Source: Gallionellaceae bacterium
GTDB taxonomy: Bacteria; Pseudomonadota; Gammaproteobacteria; Burkholderiales; Thiobacillaceae
Reading direction: 5' to 3'
Length of the DNA: 64,000 bases
Assembly (NCBI GenBank): GCA_028714875.1
Contig: JAQTLN010000018.1
Coordinates: 39,224-103,223 of the forward strand
This document shows positions 11,034 through 19,738 of the stretch, piece after piece (position 1 is the stretch's first letter; the number at the start of each line of letters is the position of its first letter). The notes beneath the pieces were generated by a model, which had not been told where the DNA came from, did no database searches, and saw only the letters and a list, made by a program, of their open reading frames with translations. The translations under genes were made by a program, and so were the position numbers.

Positions 11034-11852
11034 TCAGGCCTGCTTGAACCCCAGGTCGCTACCCAACGAATTCGCCGGGTAGTGGAAATGCACCGGGCCA
11101 TCCGGTTCGGCGTGGATGAACTGGCGCACGAAGGGGTCGTCCGATTCGAGTATCTCGGCGGTCGGGCCTTCGGCGACGATGACGCCCTCGGACAGGAAGT
11201 AGACATAATCGACCACCTTGAGCGACTCGGAGACATCGTAGGTGACCACGATGGAAGAGACGCCGAGGGCGTCGTTGAGGCGGCGCAGCAGGTTGGCGAT
11301 GACGTTGAGCGAAATCGGGTCGAGGCCGGCAAAGGGCTCGTCGTACATGATCAGCATCGGGTCGAGGGCGATGGCGCGCGCCAGGGCGACGCGCCGCTCC
11401 ATACCGCCGGAGAGTTCGCGCGGCATCATGCCGTGGGCGCCACGCAGGCCGACCGCGTGCAGCTTCATCAACACCAGGTCGCGGATCATGCGTTCCGACA
11501 GGTCGGTGTGCTCGCGCATGGGGAAGGCGATGTTCTCGTAGACGGAAAGGTCGCTGAACAGGCCGCTGACCTGGAACATCATTCCCATCTTGCGGCGCAA
11601 GCGGTACAGGCCGTCGTTGTCGAGGGCATGCACGTCCTCGCCATCGACCAGCACCTGGCCGCGCTCGGGTTTCAACTGGCCGTTGATCAGGCGCAGCAGG
11701 GTGGTCTTGCCGCAGCCGCCGGTACCGAGCACGGCGACGGTCTTGCCGCGCGGAATGGTGAGGTTGATCCCGTTGAGGATCTTGCGGTTCTCGTAGGAGA
11801 AATGCAGGTCGCGGATTTCGACGACATTTTCGTTGGACAACTTCGACTCCAT
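11034..11852 (-). CDS. MlaF-like ABC transporter ATPase, solitary
   Basis: A 272-residue ABC ATPase (ATG at 11852; a TTG at 11861 is also in frame). Walker A GTGGCGKTT, signature LSGGMERRVALARA, Walker B LIMYDEP and D-loop AGLDP are intact. The C-terminal tail VRQFIHAEPDGPVHFHYPA resembles the extension of MlaF, the ATPase of phospholipid/toluene-tolerance (MlaFEDB) transport between membranes. Two oddities: the H-switch reads VVTYD, with Tyr where the family has His, and there are no neighbouring mlaE, mlaD or mlaC genes. It may serve a permease encoded elsewhere. Convergent with glnE and downstream of the usp gene. Confidence 0.82.
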   Translation of the reverse strand: MESKLSNENVVEIRDLHFSYENRKILNGINLTIPRGKTVAVLGTGGCGKTTLLRLINGQLKPERGQVLVDGEDVHALDNDGLYRLRRKMGMMFQVSGLFSDLSVYENIAFPMREHTDLSERMIRDLVLMKLHAVGLRGAHGMMPRELSGGMERRVALARAIALDPMLIMYDEPFAGLDPISLNVIANLLRRLNDALGVSSIVVTYDVSESLKVVDYVYFLSEGVIVAEGPTAEILESDDPFVRQFIHAEPDGPVHFHYPANSLGSDLGFKQA

Positions 11853-11909
11853 TCGGGGCAAGGCGGCGGGGTGAAGGTATGCGGGGCGCGGGTCCCGGTC
11901 AAGCGGGCA

Positions 11910-12752
11910 TCAAGTGGTTTTGGCCACCAGCACCGGGCATTTCGCCTGTATCACCACCTGTTGCGAGACGCTGCCCATGAGTAGGCGATCCAGGCCGGTG
12001 CGGCCGTGGCTGCCGACGATGATGAGGTCGCAGTCGTTTTCCGCGGCGGCGGCGACGATGGCCTGGGCCGGGTTGCCTTCCTTGACCACGCTGTCGGCGG
12101 CGACACCCTCCTGGCGCAGCAGGTCGCGCACGCGGTCGGCCATGGCCTGCACCATCTCGCATTTGAGGTCATCGTTGGCGCACACCGAAAGCACGGTGAC
12201 CGGCAAGCCGCAGCGTCTGGCCAGATTGGCGGCCGCCACGGAGGCGGCATCGGCGAAGCGCGAGCCATCCACGGCGAGCAGGATGCCCTTGTCCCACATG
12301 CCGGATTCCTTGGGTACCACCAGCACGCTGCAATGCACATGGCCCACCACGCGGGCGGCGGCTTCGCCCAGCATCAGCCGCTCCAGCCAATGCACGCCAC
12401 GGCGGCCCATGATGACGACATCGGCCTGGCTTTCTTCCGCCTGGGCGGCGATTTCATGCACCGGCTCCTCGCCGTAGCGCAGCACCGGCGCGCAGTTCAC
12501 ACACGCGGTGCCGGCCTGCCGCTCGACTTCCTTGAGAATCGCGTGGCCTTCGTCTTCCGCCTGGCGCACGCCGTCCGGGTTGAACATGGCGTAGTCGCGC
12601 AGGGTGCGCGCCATGTGCATCACGGTGAGCTTGGCGCCGCAGCGGTCGGCCATGTGCAACGCCACGCGCACGGCGCCGGCGCTGACCTCGTCGCCATCGG
12701 TGGCCAGCAACAGGTTGTCGAAACGAGCCAGGGGGGAAAGCTGGGCGGTCAT
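11910..12752 (-). CDS. Tandem universal stress protein (two Usp domains)
   Basis: A 280-residue cytoplasmic protein made of two UspA-like domains of about 140 residues each. The second domain keeps the ATP-binding loop pattern GSHGRTGLDRLLMGS followed by CPVLV. The first has the weaker GRRGVHWLERLMLGE version. The start MTAQLSPLARFDNLL is preferred over longer in-frame starts because GAGG lies about eight bases upstream. Tandem Usp proteins bind ATP and act in stress or energy-limitation responses; the exact role here is unknown. Divergent from ppc. Confidence 0.9.
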   Translation of the reverse strand: MTAQLSPLARFDNLLLATDGDEVSAGAVRVALHMADRCGAKLTVMHMARTLRDYAMFNPDGVRQAEDEGHAILKEVERQAGTACVNCAPVLRYGEEPVHEIAAQAEESQADVVIMGRRGVHWLERLMLGEAAARVVGHVHCSVLVVPKESGMWDKGILLAVDGSRFADAASVAAANLARRCGLPVTVLSVCANDDLKCEMVQAMADRVRDLLRQEGVAADSVVKEGNPAQAIVAAAAENDCDLIIVGSHGRTGLDRLLMGSVSQQVVIQAKCPVLVAKTT

Positions 12753-12900
12753 TTTGTTACCTCGGGGTGAACTCTCAGCAGACAGCATAGTGAATTCCCC
12801 CACTTTCGCCGGGCACTTTCACGCCGTCGCCGCCACGCATTGTGCAATTGCAGCAAAGACAATGGCATCATCTTTGCGTTGCCCGTCACCATCGATCGCC

Positions 12901-15681
12901 ATGTCTCCCTCTTCCTCCGCCGACCTTCGTAGCCGCGAACGACTGCTCAACCTGCTGTTGAGCAAGATACTCAAACGACAACTCGCGCCGGACGTCTACG
13001 CCGCCATCGGCGAATTGCGGCGCGGCTTCAGCGCCTTGCGCTCGAAGGAGTCGGCGACCCGGCGGCAACGCCTGATCGCGCTGATCAACCGGCTGGAGCC
13101 GGAGGCGATGTCCCAGATCATTCGCGCCTTCAACCTGTACTTCAGCCTGATCAACATCGCCGAGGAGGCGGTTGCGCTGCGCGCGCGGCGCCGCCTGGTG
13201 CAGCGTGGCGCGCAGATGTGGCCGGGCTCCTTCCACGACACCCTGACCGCCTTGCGTGAGCAGGGGGTGGATGCCGGCCAGTTGCAACGGCTGTTGCGCG
13301 ACATGTGCTATCTGCCGGTCATCACCGCGCACCCGTCCGAGGCCAAGCGCCGCACCATCAAGGGCGCGCTGCGCGGCATCTTCCTGTCGATCGAGGCGCT
13401 GGACGATCCGCGCGTGGTCGGCATGTACCGCACCGAGGCGCTGCGGCAACTCTCCAATCAGATTCATATCCTGTGGAATACCGATGAAGTCCGCGCCAAC
13501 AAACTGGTGGTGCGCGACGAGATCAGTACCGGCCTGTCCTACTTCCCCTTGTCGCTGTTTCAAGCGGTCGTCCAGATGTATCGCAACTTCGACCGCGCCC
13601 TGCTCGATGTCTACGGCGAGGACGTGAACGCGCGCGCGCCGAGCATCCTCAGATTCGGTTCCTGGATCGGCGGCGACCGCGACGGCCATCCGCTGGTGAC
13701 GGCGGAAGTCACCGCCCTGGCCTGGCGCATGCAGGCGCTGACCGTGTGCCAGGAATACCTGCGCCGCGTCGAGGCTTTGAGCGACCAGTTGTCCTATTCG
13801 ATCAACCTGTGCCAACCCTCGGCCGCCTTCATGGACAACCTGGAGGCCGATCAACGCCAGGCGGAAGCGATTTATGGCGCGCGCGCCAATCGTTATCTCC
13901 AGGAACCCTACCGGCGCAAGCTGGAAATCATGCATCTCCGTTTGCGGCGCGACCTGGCGCGCTACGAACGCGCGCTGGAGGACATCGACAATCGTTATGA
14001 GCAGCCGGGTTACGCCAGCGACCGGGCCTTCCTCGCCGACCTGCATCTGATTCGCGACTCGCTGATCAGCCACGGCGACGAGGATGTGGCGAACCAGGAA
14101 GTGCTGGACCTGATCCGTCTGGTCGAGACCTTCGGCTTCCATCTGCTGCAACTGGATATGCGCCAGGAGTCCACCCGCCATACCCAGGCGGCGGCGGAAA
14201 TCCTCAAGGCCGGCCTCGGTGTCGATTACCTCGCGCTGGACGAAGATGCGCGCCTGACGCTGCTTTCCGACGCCATCGCCAATCCCAACGCCGTGCAGTT
14301 CGACCCCGCCGCCTTCACTCCGGAAACCCGCGAGACGCTGCGCACCTTCCAGCTCATCGCGCATTTCCGCCGCGAGCTGGGCGCGCAGTGTTTCGGCAAG
14401 TATGTGATTTCCATGACCCACACGGCCTCGCACGTCATGGAAGTGATGCTGCTCGCCTCGCAAGCCGGACTGGCCGGGCGTCTGGCCGGCAACTGGTATT
14501 GCCATATCGGCGTCTCGCCCTTGTTCGAGACCATCGAAGACCTGCAGCAGGTCGAAGCCGTGCTCACCCGCCTCTATGGCCTGCCGGTTTACCGCCACCT
14601 GCTCGACGCCGAGGGCGGCGGCCAGGAGGTGATGCTGGGCTATTCCGATTCCTGCAAGGACGGCGGCATTCTGGCTTCCTCGTGGAACCTCTACGACGCG
14701 CAAAAACGCATCGTCGCCCTGTCGCGCAAGGAAGGCATCCCCTGCCGTTTGTTCCACGGTCGCGGCGGCACCCTCGGACGCGGCGGCGGCCCCACCCATG
14801 AAGCCATTCTGGCGCAGCCGCCGGGCACGGTGCGCGGCCAGTTGAAGCTCACCGAACAGGGTGAAGTGTTGTTCTACAAGTACAACAACATGGAAACGGC
14901 GGTGTACGAACTCACCCTCGGCGTCAGCGGCCTGATCAAGGCCAGCAGCCACCTGATCGGGCAGGCGGCGGAGGATCGCAAGGATTACCTGGGCATCATG
15001 GACGAGATCGCGCGCGCCGGTGAGCAGCACTACCGCGCGCTCACCGAGCACACGCCGGGCTTCCTCGACTACTTCTATGAAGCCACCCCGGTGCGTGAAA
15101 TCGGCCTGATGAACATCGGCTCGCGCCCCTCGCACCGCAAGCAGGGCGACCGCTCCAAGGACTCGGTGCGCGCCATCGGCTGGGTCTTCGCCTGGGGCCA
15201 GTCACGCCACGCGTTGCCCGCCTGGTATGGCATCGGCCGCGCGCTGGAAGCCTGGCGCGGCAACGATCTGGCGCGTCTGATCAAGTTGCAGCGGATGTAT
15301 CTGGAATGGCCGTTCTTCCGTACCCTGCTCGACAACGCGCAAATGGCCCTGGCCAAGACCGACATGAGCATCGCCCGCGAATACGCCGCCCTGTGCGTGG
15401 ACGGGGGGGTCGGCAAACAGGTCTACGACATCATCCGCGAGGAATATTGGCGCGGCATCCACCAACTTCTCAACGTCGCCGACACACGGGCGCTGCTGGA
15501 AGACACCCCCGCGCTGGCCGACTCCCTGAGCCAGCGCAACGACTTCCTCGACCCGCTGAACCAGATCCAGGTCTGCCTGCTGCGCAAGTTGCGCCAGGAG
15601 GAAAGCACCGACAGCCCTTGGCTGGAACCGCTCCTGCGTTCGATCAACGCCATCGCGGCGGGGATGCGCAACACCGGGTAG
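12901..15681 (+). CDS. ppc: Phosphoenolpyruvate carboxylase
   Basis: A 926-residue enzyme that carboxylates PEP with bicarbonate to oxaloacetate, an anaplerotic step. Seen: TAHPSEAKRR with the catalytic His (a Ser variant of the usual TAHPT), FGSWIGGDRDGHP, EVMLGYSDSCKDGG, the glycine-rich loop FHGRGGTLGRGGGP, RAIGWVFAWGQSRH, and the C-terminal RNTG characteristic of the family. The start at 12901 is chosen because homology begins there; the frame is open upstream across the divergent usp gene but that part is not protein-like. A GC-rich hairpin follows at about 15699-15725, without a clear T-run. Confidence 0.96.
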   Translation: MSPSSSADLRSRERLLNLLLSKILKRQLAPDVYAAIGELRRGFSALRSKESATRRQRLIALINRLEPEAMSQIIRAFNLYFSLINIAEEAVALRARRRLVQRGAQMWPGSFHDTLTALREQGVDAGQLQRLLRDMCYLPVITAHPSEAKRRTIKGALRGIFLSIEALDDPRVVGMYRTEALRQLSNQIHILWNTDEVRANKLVVRDEISTGLSYFPLSLFQAVVQMYRNFDRALLDVYGEDVNARAPSILRFGSWIGGDRDGHPLVTAEVTALAWRMQALTVCQEYLRRVEALSDQLSYSINLCQPSAAFMDNLEADQRQAEAIYGARANRYLQEPYRRKLEIMHLRLRRDLARYERALEDIDNRYEQPGYASDRAFLADLHLIRDSLISHGDEDVANQEVLDLIRLVETFGFHLLQLDMRQESTRHTQAAAEILKAGLGVDYLALDEDARLTLLSDAIANPNAVQFDPAAFTPETRETLRTFQLIAHFRRELGAQCFGKYVISMTHTASHVMEVMLLASQAGLAGRLAGNWYCHIGVSPLFETIEDLQQVEAVLTRLYGLPVYRHLLDAEGGGQEVMLGYSDSCKDGGILASSWNLYDAQKRIVALSRKEGIPCRLFHGRGGTLGRGGGPTHEAILAQPPGTVRGQLKLTEQGEVLFYKYNNMETAVYELTLGVSGLIKASSHLIGQAAEDRKDYLGIMDEIARAGEQHYRALTEHTPGFLDYFYEATPVREIGLMNIGSRPSHRKQGDRSKDSVRAIGWVFAWGQSRHALPAWYGIGRALEAWRGNDLARLIKLQRMYLEWPFFRTLLDNAQMALAKTDMSIAREYAALCVDGGVGKQVYDIIREEYWRGIHQLLNVADTRALLEDTPALADSLSQRNDFLDPLNQIQVCLLRKLRQEESTDSPWLEPLLRSINAIAAGMRNTG

Positions 15682-15793
15682 TAACCACTCGTTACAACTG
15701 AAAACCGGGCCGAAACGGCCGGGTTACGCGCGCCCCCCAGAGTGGGGCCACCGACACGAGACGTGGCGGCCTTCCACTCGACAGGAGCACTTC

Positions 15794-16234
15794 ATGAAAA
15801 CCGCGAACCTCGCCAAGAATCTCAGCCTCATCGCTCTGGCCAGCCTCTCTCTGGCCGCCGCTTCCGCCCAGGCCCACGGTTGGGGCGGCTACAACCCCTA
15901 CCTTCCGGTCGTCGCGCAGCCCGCGCCGCAACACGGTGATCCGCGTGATTTCGGCGGTCGCTTCGAGCGCGACTTCGCATTCCGCGATGACCACAACATC
16001 GACGCGCGCCAGCAACAGCAGATGTGGCGCATCCGCGAGGGCATGGCGACAGGCCAGATCAGTCGTCACGAGGCGCGCGATCTGATGCGGGAACAAATGG
16101 AAATCGAGAGAACGCAACGCTATTACCTGGCCGACGGACACCTGAGCCGCGACGAGTGGATCAGCCTGGATCGCATGCTGGATCAAGCCGACGCCAACAT
16201 CCGCGAAGAAAAGTACGACAGGAATTGGCGTTGA
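15794..16234 (+). CDS. Small secreted protein of unknown function
   Basis: A 146-residue protein with a clear Sec signal peptide (MKTANLAKN, a hydrophobic Leu/Ala core, cleavage near AQAHG) and a good ribosome site (AGGAG seven bases before ATG). The mature part is rich in Arg, Asp and Gln. It contains a segment LADGHLSRDEWISL that looks like half of an EF-hand calcium loop, though without the full five-ligand pattern. I do not recognise a named family. It ends 4 bp before the convergent tautomerase gene. Confidence 0.7.
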   Translation: MKTANLAKNLSLIALASLSLAAASAQAHGWGGYNPYLPVVAQPAPQHGDPRDFGGRFERDFAFRDDHNIDARQQQQMWRIREGMATGQISRHEARDLMREQMEIERTQRYYLADGHLSRDEWISLDRMLDQADANIREEKYDRNWR

Positions 16235-16237
16235 TGC

Positions 16238-16426
16238 TCAGTCTTCCTCATCCAGCAGCTTCCCGGCGATGGCCCAGTTTTCCTCGGGCAGCTCCTCGAA
16301 GGCGATAGTGGTGTAGCGCCTGGGCTTGAGGGCGTGGCGTTCCAGGGTGTCGGTGATTTCCTCGGCGATCTTTTGTTTCTGTTCGCGGCTGAGGCTGCCG
16401 GCGAGTTTGATGCTGACTACGGGCAT
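16238..16426 (-). CDS. 4-oxalocrotonate tautomerase-family protein
   Basis: A 62-residue protein with the family layout: Met then the catalytic Pro1 (MPVVSIKLAGSLS), a helix containing REQKQKIAEEITD, then the second strand RRYTTIAFEEL. These small enzymes form oligomers and use the N-terminal proline as general base on keto-enol substrates; the substrate is unknown. An AGGAGG ribosome site lies upstream of the ATG. The start overlaps the end of the upstream DNA glycosylase gene by 10 bp, so the two are co-transcribed. Confidence 0.85.
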   Translation of the reverse strand: MPVVSIKLAGSLSREQKQKIAEEITDTLERHALKPRRYTTIAFEELPEENWAIAGKLLDEED

Positions 16427-17046
16427 GTTGAATCCTCCTGAATACGTTGGAACACCGCGCGGAACATCTCCGCGGTGAGGCGCCGGGTTTGCGTGTTGTA
16501 ACGCGAGCAATGGTAGCTGTCGTGGAGGCGGCGGCCGTCCGGCAGAACATGCGCGGCGTCGTGCGCGAACGGATACGCGCTCAGCTTCAGGCCCAGCGCC
16601 ATGAGCACGGCCTTGTGGGCGACCAGGCCGAGGGCGAGGATGGCGGTGGCGTCAGGCAGGGCGGCCAGTTCCTCCTTCAGATAGGCGTTGCAACGCTTGA
16701 TCTCGCCGGTTTCCGGCTTGTTTTCCGGCGGCACGCATTTGACCGCGTTGCTGATGCGGCAACCGCTCAGGATCAGGCCGTCGTCGGCGGCGACGGACAC
16801 CGGGCGGCTGGCATAGCCGAAAGCGTGCAGTGTTTCGTAAAGCAGCACGCCGGCATGGTCGCCGGTGAACGGCCGCCCGGTGCGGTTGGCGCCGTGCAGG
16901 CCGGGGGCCAGGCCGACGATGAGCAGACGCGGGTGGTCATCGCCGAACGCCGGCACCGGGCGGCAGAAATAGCCGGGGTAACGGGCGCGCGATTCGGCCA
17001 GGAATGTGGCGAGGCGGGGGCAGGCGGTGCAATCGGAGAGCGGCAT
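16417..17046 (-). CDS. Fe-S uracil-DNA glycosylase (family 4/5-like)
   Basis: A 209-residue protein from MPLSDCTACPRL. Family features: the CTACPRL cysteine pair, two further cysteines in GCRISNAVKCVPPENKP that would complete a 4Fe-4S cluster, the motif GLAPGLHGANRTGRPFTGD, and SYHCSRYNTQTRRLT, the base-flipping loop similar to family 5 (UdgB). The enzyme excises uracil or other deaminated bases from DNA. The frame extends upstream to 17121 through a palindromic repeat, but those residues are not conserved-looking, so the shorter start is used. Confidence 0.88.
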   Translation of the reverse strand: MPLSDCTACPRLATFLAESRARYPGYFCRPVPAFGDDHPRLLIVGLAPGLHGANRTGRPFTGDHAGVLLYETLHAFGYASRPVSVAADDGLILSGCRISNAVKCVPPENKPETGEIKRCNAYLKEELAALPDATAILALGLVAHKAVLMALGLKLSAYPFAHDAAHVLPDGRRLHDSYHCSRYNTQTRRLTAEMFRAVFQRIQEDSTCP

Positions 17047-17047
17047 G

Positions 17048-17118
17048 TTGTGTGTAGCGCCGGCATCCCTGCCGGCGTTTTTGGCCAGAATGGCCGGCAA
17101 GGATGCCGGCGCTCGATA
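17048..17118. repeat. Imperfect palindromic intergenic repeat
   Basis: GTAGCGCCGGCATCCCTGCC on the left is mirrored by GGCAAGGATGCCGGCGCTC on the right around a short spacer containing TGGCCAGAATGGCC. It lies immediately upstream of the glycosylase start and is related to the 74-bp family copy at 17150. Confidence 0.75.
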
Positions 17119-17149
17119 CAACTGAAATTGTCCATTAGCCTAAGCAGGC

Positions 17150-17224
17150 ATGTAGCGCAGGCGTTTCGCCTGCATCAAAGGCCTGATTAGAAGGACGAAG
17201 CAGGCGGGACGCCTGCGCTACATG
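17150..17224. repeat. 74-bp palindromic repeat, family A copy 1
   Basis: The arms ATGTAGCGCAGGCGT and ACGCCTGCGCTACAT are inverted repeats, separated by an asymmetric core that includes GGCCTGATTAGAAGGACGAA. The same core recurs at 38639-38708 and, inverted, at 22073-22146. This looks like a REP/MITE-type dispersed element. Confidence 0.85.
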
Positions 17225-17264
17225 TGGGTCTCCGGCGTCGCCACGGCTAATAGGTATTTAGGGC

Positions 17265-18425
17265 TTAATGCAGATGCGCCGGCGTGCCCTGCATTTCTTC
17301 CGGTAGTTCGGCGTGGACGCTTTCACCGTCGGGGTTGGGAAACAGGGGGGCGCCGCAGTCGTCGCAGTATTCCAGGGGCATGCGGGTGTCCAGCATGCGG
17401 ACTTCGCCGAGACCGGTTTCTTTGAGCAGGGCTTCGATGCTGCCCGCCAGGTCGGCATTTTCGTCCTCGCCGCCGAGTAGCGGCCAGGTGACGCCGTGCA
17501 CCACGTCGTCGGAGTCGATGCCGGTGAAACCGATGCGCCATTCCTCCAGCCAGCGGTCGTAGTAAGGGGCGGCGACGGCGCGCAGGCGGCTGGCGGGAAC
17601 GTTGAACAGCGATTTCAGATATTCCACGGCGGCGCGCAGGGCGAACGGGCGGGTTTCCCGGTCAGCGCGGCGCCAGGCGGAGAAATAGGCATCGGGCAAC
17701 AGCAGTTCGTGGGCGCAGCCGGTCAGCAGCGGTTGCAGATTGGCGCCGGCCTGTTGCCGCCAGGCTTCGAGCGCGGTTTCCCGGTTGCCGTCCGCTTCGT
17801 TCCAGCGGAACGGCGGGCGGCCGGTGGGAATTTGCACCACGGCGAGGAGATAGCGCACGTCGGAGACGAAGGTCTGCGATTCCGGCAGGCTGCCGGCATC
17901 CACCGCGAGGTCCTGGCCGGCGGCGGCGCTGGCCCAGAGCGCCTCGGCGAACTCGCGGGTGTCGCAATAGCCCTGTGGCAACTGGTCGGGGCTGAACAGG
18001 TAGTCGGCGAGATACACGCGCGCATCGCTGGCCAGGATATGCCCGGACAGTTGCGCGCGCAGGCCATCCAGCACGGCCTTCGGCAGCGAACGCGCGGGAA
18101 TGGCGTAGCGCGACCAGGCCAGCACCGGCATGGCCAGGATCAGGCGCGAGGTATCGTCCACGCGACTGATCTCGCAGGCGGCCTCGATCAGGTCGGCGAG
18201 ATCGTCATAAGCGCGCGGGTTGCTGTCGTGGAGCCGGTCGAGGGCCTGGTTGAGCGCCTCCTCGTCGCCGCCGCGCAGCAGTTTTTCGATCAAGGTGCCC
18301 ATTTCCGATTCCAGCCAGGCATCTTCCAGGCGGCTGCCGGAATCGGCGAGCGCCAGGGCCAGCCAGGCCAGTCGTTCGGCGTCGCGGGAGAGGCGGGGGC
18401 GGGCATAGAGGCGGCGGCGTTTCAT
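17265..18425 (-). CDS. DUF2863 family protein
   Basis: A 386-residue soluble protein. The N-terminus RLSRDAERLAWLALALADSG followed by SRLEDAWLES is the recognisable opening of the DUF2863 family, found mainly in Betaproteobacteria. No catalytic motif is obvious. A C-terminal YCDDCGAPLFPNPDG contains a CxxC that could bind a metal. A ribosome site AAAGGA precedes the ATG. The function is unknown. Two palindromic repeats separate it from the glycosylase gene downstream. Confidence 0.8.
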   Translation of the reverse strand: MKRRRLYARPRLSRDAERLAWLALALADSGSRLEDAWLESEMGTLIEKLLRGGDEEALNQALDRLHDSNPRAYDDLADLIEAACEISRVDDTSRLILAMPVLAWSRYAIPARSLPKAVLDGLRAQLSGHILASDARVYLADYLFSPDQLPQGYCDTREFAEALWASAAAGQDLAVDAGSLPESQTFVSDVRYLLAVVQIPTGRPPFRWNEADGNRETALEAWRQQAGANLQPLLTGCAHELLLPDAYFSAWRRADRETRPFALRAAVEYLKSLFNVPASRLRAVAAPYYDRWLEEWRIGFTGIDSDDVVHGVTWPLLGGEDENADLAGSIEALLKETGLGEVRMLDTRMPLEYCDDCGAPLFPNPDGESVHAELPEEMQGTPAHLH

Positions 18426-18473
18426 GGAAGTCCTTTGGTGATCGTGGGTTGGCCAAAGCGCGGCGTGCCCAAG

Positions 18474-19376
18474 CTACGGCTTGGCGGGTTGATTTTTCAG
18501 TTCCGCTTGCAGGGTGACATGACGGATGCCGTGACGCTGGTCGAGCCAGACGCGGCTGGCCTCAAGGATACGGTCCCAGTCGTTGAAACTGTCCAGTTCG
18601 AGATGCGCGGTGAGGCCGATCTGACCCGATGACAACGTCCAGATATGCAGGTCATGCACGCGCCGCACCCCGGGAATGGCCGCCATGTCGTGGGCCACGT
18701 TGTCCAGATTGATATGTGCCGGCACGCCTTCCATCAGCACATGCAGGCTTTCCCGCAGCAGGTTCCAGGCGGAGAACAGGATCAGCGCGGAGACCACCAG
18801 GGAGAGGATGGGGTCGATCGGGGTGTAGCCGGTGAACCAGATCACCGCGCCCGCCACCAGGGCGGCGACCGAGCCGAGCAGATCGCCCATCACATGCATC
18901 AACGCCGCGCGCGTATTGAGGCTGTCGCCGCCGTGGTGCAGCAACCAGGCCACGGCCAGATTGACCAGCAGGCCGATGAACGCCACCAGCATCACCGTGC
19001 CGCCCATCACGGGTTGCGGGTGGGATAGGCGGTCGAGCGCTTCGACGGCGATGAATATGATCAAGGCCAGCATGGCCAGGCTGTTGACCAGGGCGGCGAG
19101 GATTTCCAGGCGCACCAGGCCGTAGGTGTGGCGCTTCGAGGGTGGCCGTCGCGCCAGCATGGCGGCCAGCGCCGCCAGCCCGAGGGCGGTGGAGTCGGTG
19201 ACCATGTGGCCGGCGTCCGACAGCAGGGCCAGGGAGCCGGACCAGTAGCCGGCGAAGACTTCCACGACGGCGAAGCCGAGGGTGAAGAACAGCGCCTTGA
19301 ACAGGGCCTGGCCGCCGTTGTCGTGGCCGACGTGATGTTCCACATGGGTGGTGTCGCGATCGACGGATAAAGCCAT
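18474..19376 (-). CDS. Cation diffusion facilitator (Zn/Co/Cd efflux)
   Basis: A 300-residue inner-membrane protein with six predicted helices and a C-terminal cytoplasmic domain, as in CzcD/ZitB-type CDF transporters. The metal sites SDAGHMVTDS (helix II) and HVMGDLLGS (helix V) carry the HxxxD pairs. A His-containing N-terminus (HVEHHVGHDNG) may add metal binding. The C-terminal domain contains VHDLHIWTLSSG, typical of the dimerising metal-sensing domain. It exports divalent cations in exchange for protons. Its upstream region is entirely a tandem-repeat array. Confidence 0.93.
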   Translation of the reverse strand: MALSVDRDTTHVEHHVGHDNGGQALFKALFFTLGFAVVEVFAGYWSGSLALLSDAGHMVTDSTALGLAALAAMLARRPPSKRHTYGLVRLEILAALVNSLAMLALIIFIAVEALDRLSHPQPVMGGTVMLVAFIGLLVNLAVAWLLHHGGDSLNTRAALMHVMGDLLGSVAALVAGAVIWFTGYTPIDPILSLVVSALILFSAWNLLRESLHVLMEGVPAHINLDNVAHDMAAIPGVRRVHDLHIWTLSSGQIGLTAHLELDSFNDWDRILEASRVWLDQRHGIRHVTLQAELKNQPAKP

Positions 19377-19383
19377 TAGCCAC

Positions 19384-19738
19384 GATTCCCGGTAGGGCGG
19401 AACGCCAGCGGCGGTTCCGCCAAGCTGTGATGGACGGAGAGCACCCTCACCTCCGATTCCCGGTAGGGCGGAACGCCAACGGCGGTTCCGCCAAGTTGTG
19501 ATGGACGGAGAGCACCCTCACCCCCGATTCCCGGTAGGGCGGAACGCCAACGGCGGTTCCGCCAGGCTGTGATCGACGGAGAGCACCCTCACCTCCGATT
19601 CCCGGTAGGGCGGAACGCCAACGGCGGTTCCGCCAAGCTGTGATCGACAGAGAGCACCCTCACCTCCGATTCCCGGTAGGGCGGAACGCCAACGGCGGTT
19701 CCGCCAAGCTGTGATCGACGGAGAGCACCCTCACCCCC
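19384..19738. repeat. Five tandem copies of a 71-bp unit
   Basis: Units begin with GATTCCCGGTAGGGCGGAAC at 19384, 19455, 19526, 19597 and 19668, exactly 71 bp apart, and a partial sixth copy (GATTCCCG) at 19739 lies inside nagZ. Units differ by only a few substitutions (for example TGGACGG/TCGACGG, CCTCC/CCCCC). Each contains a hairpin: GGCGGAAC pairs with GTTCCGCC. The array fills the gap between nagZ and the cation efflux gene and supplies the last codons of nagZ. Confidence 0.95.

Noticed and set aside
19384..19738. Possible CRISPR array
   Set aside because: The 71-bp units are repeated throughout with no unique spacers, and no cas genes are present; it is a plain tandem repeat.
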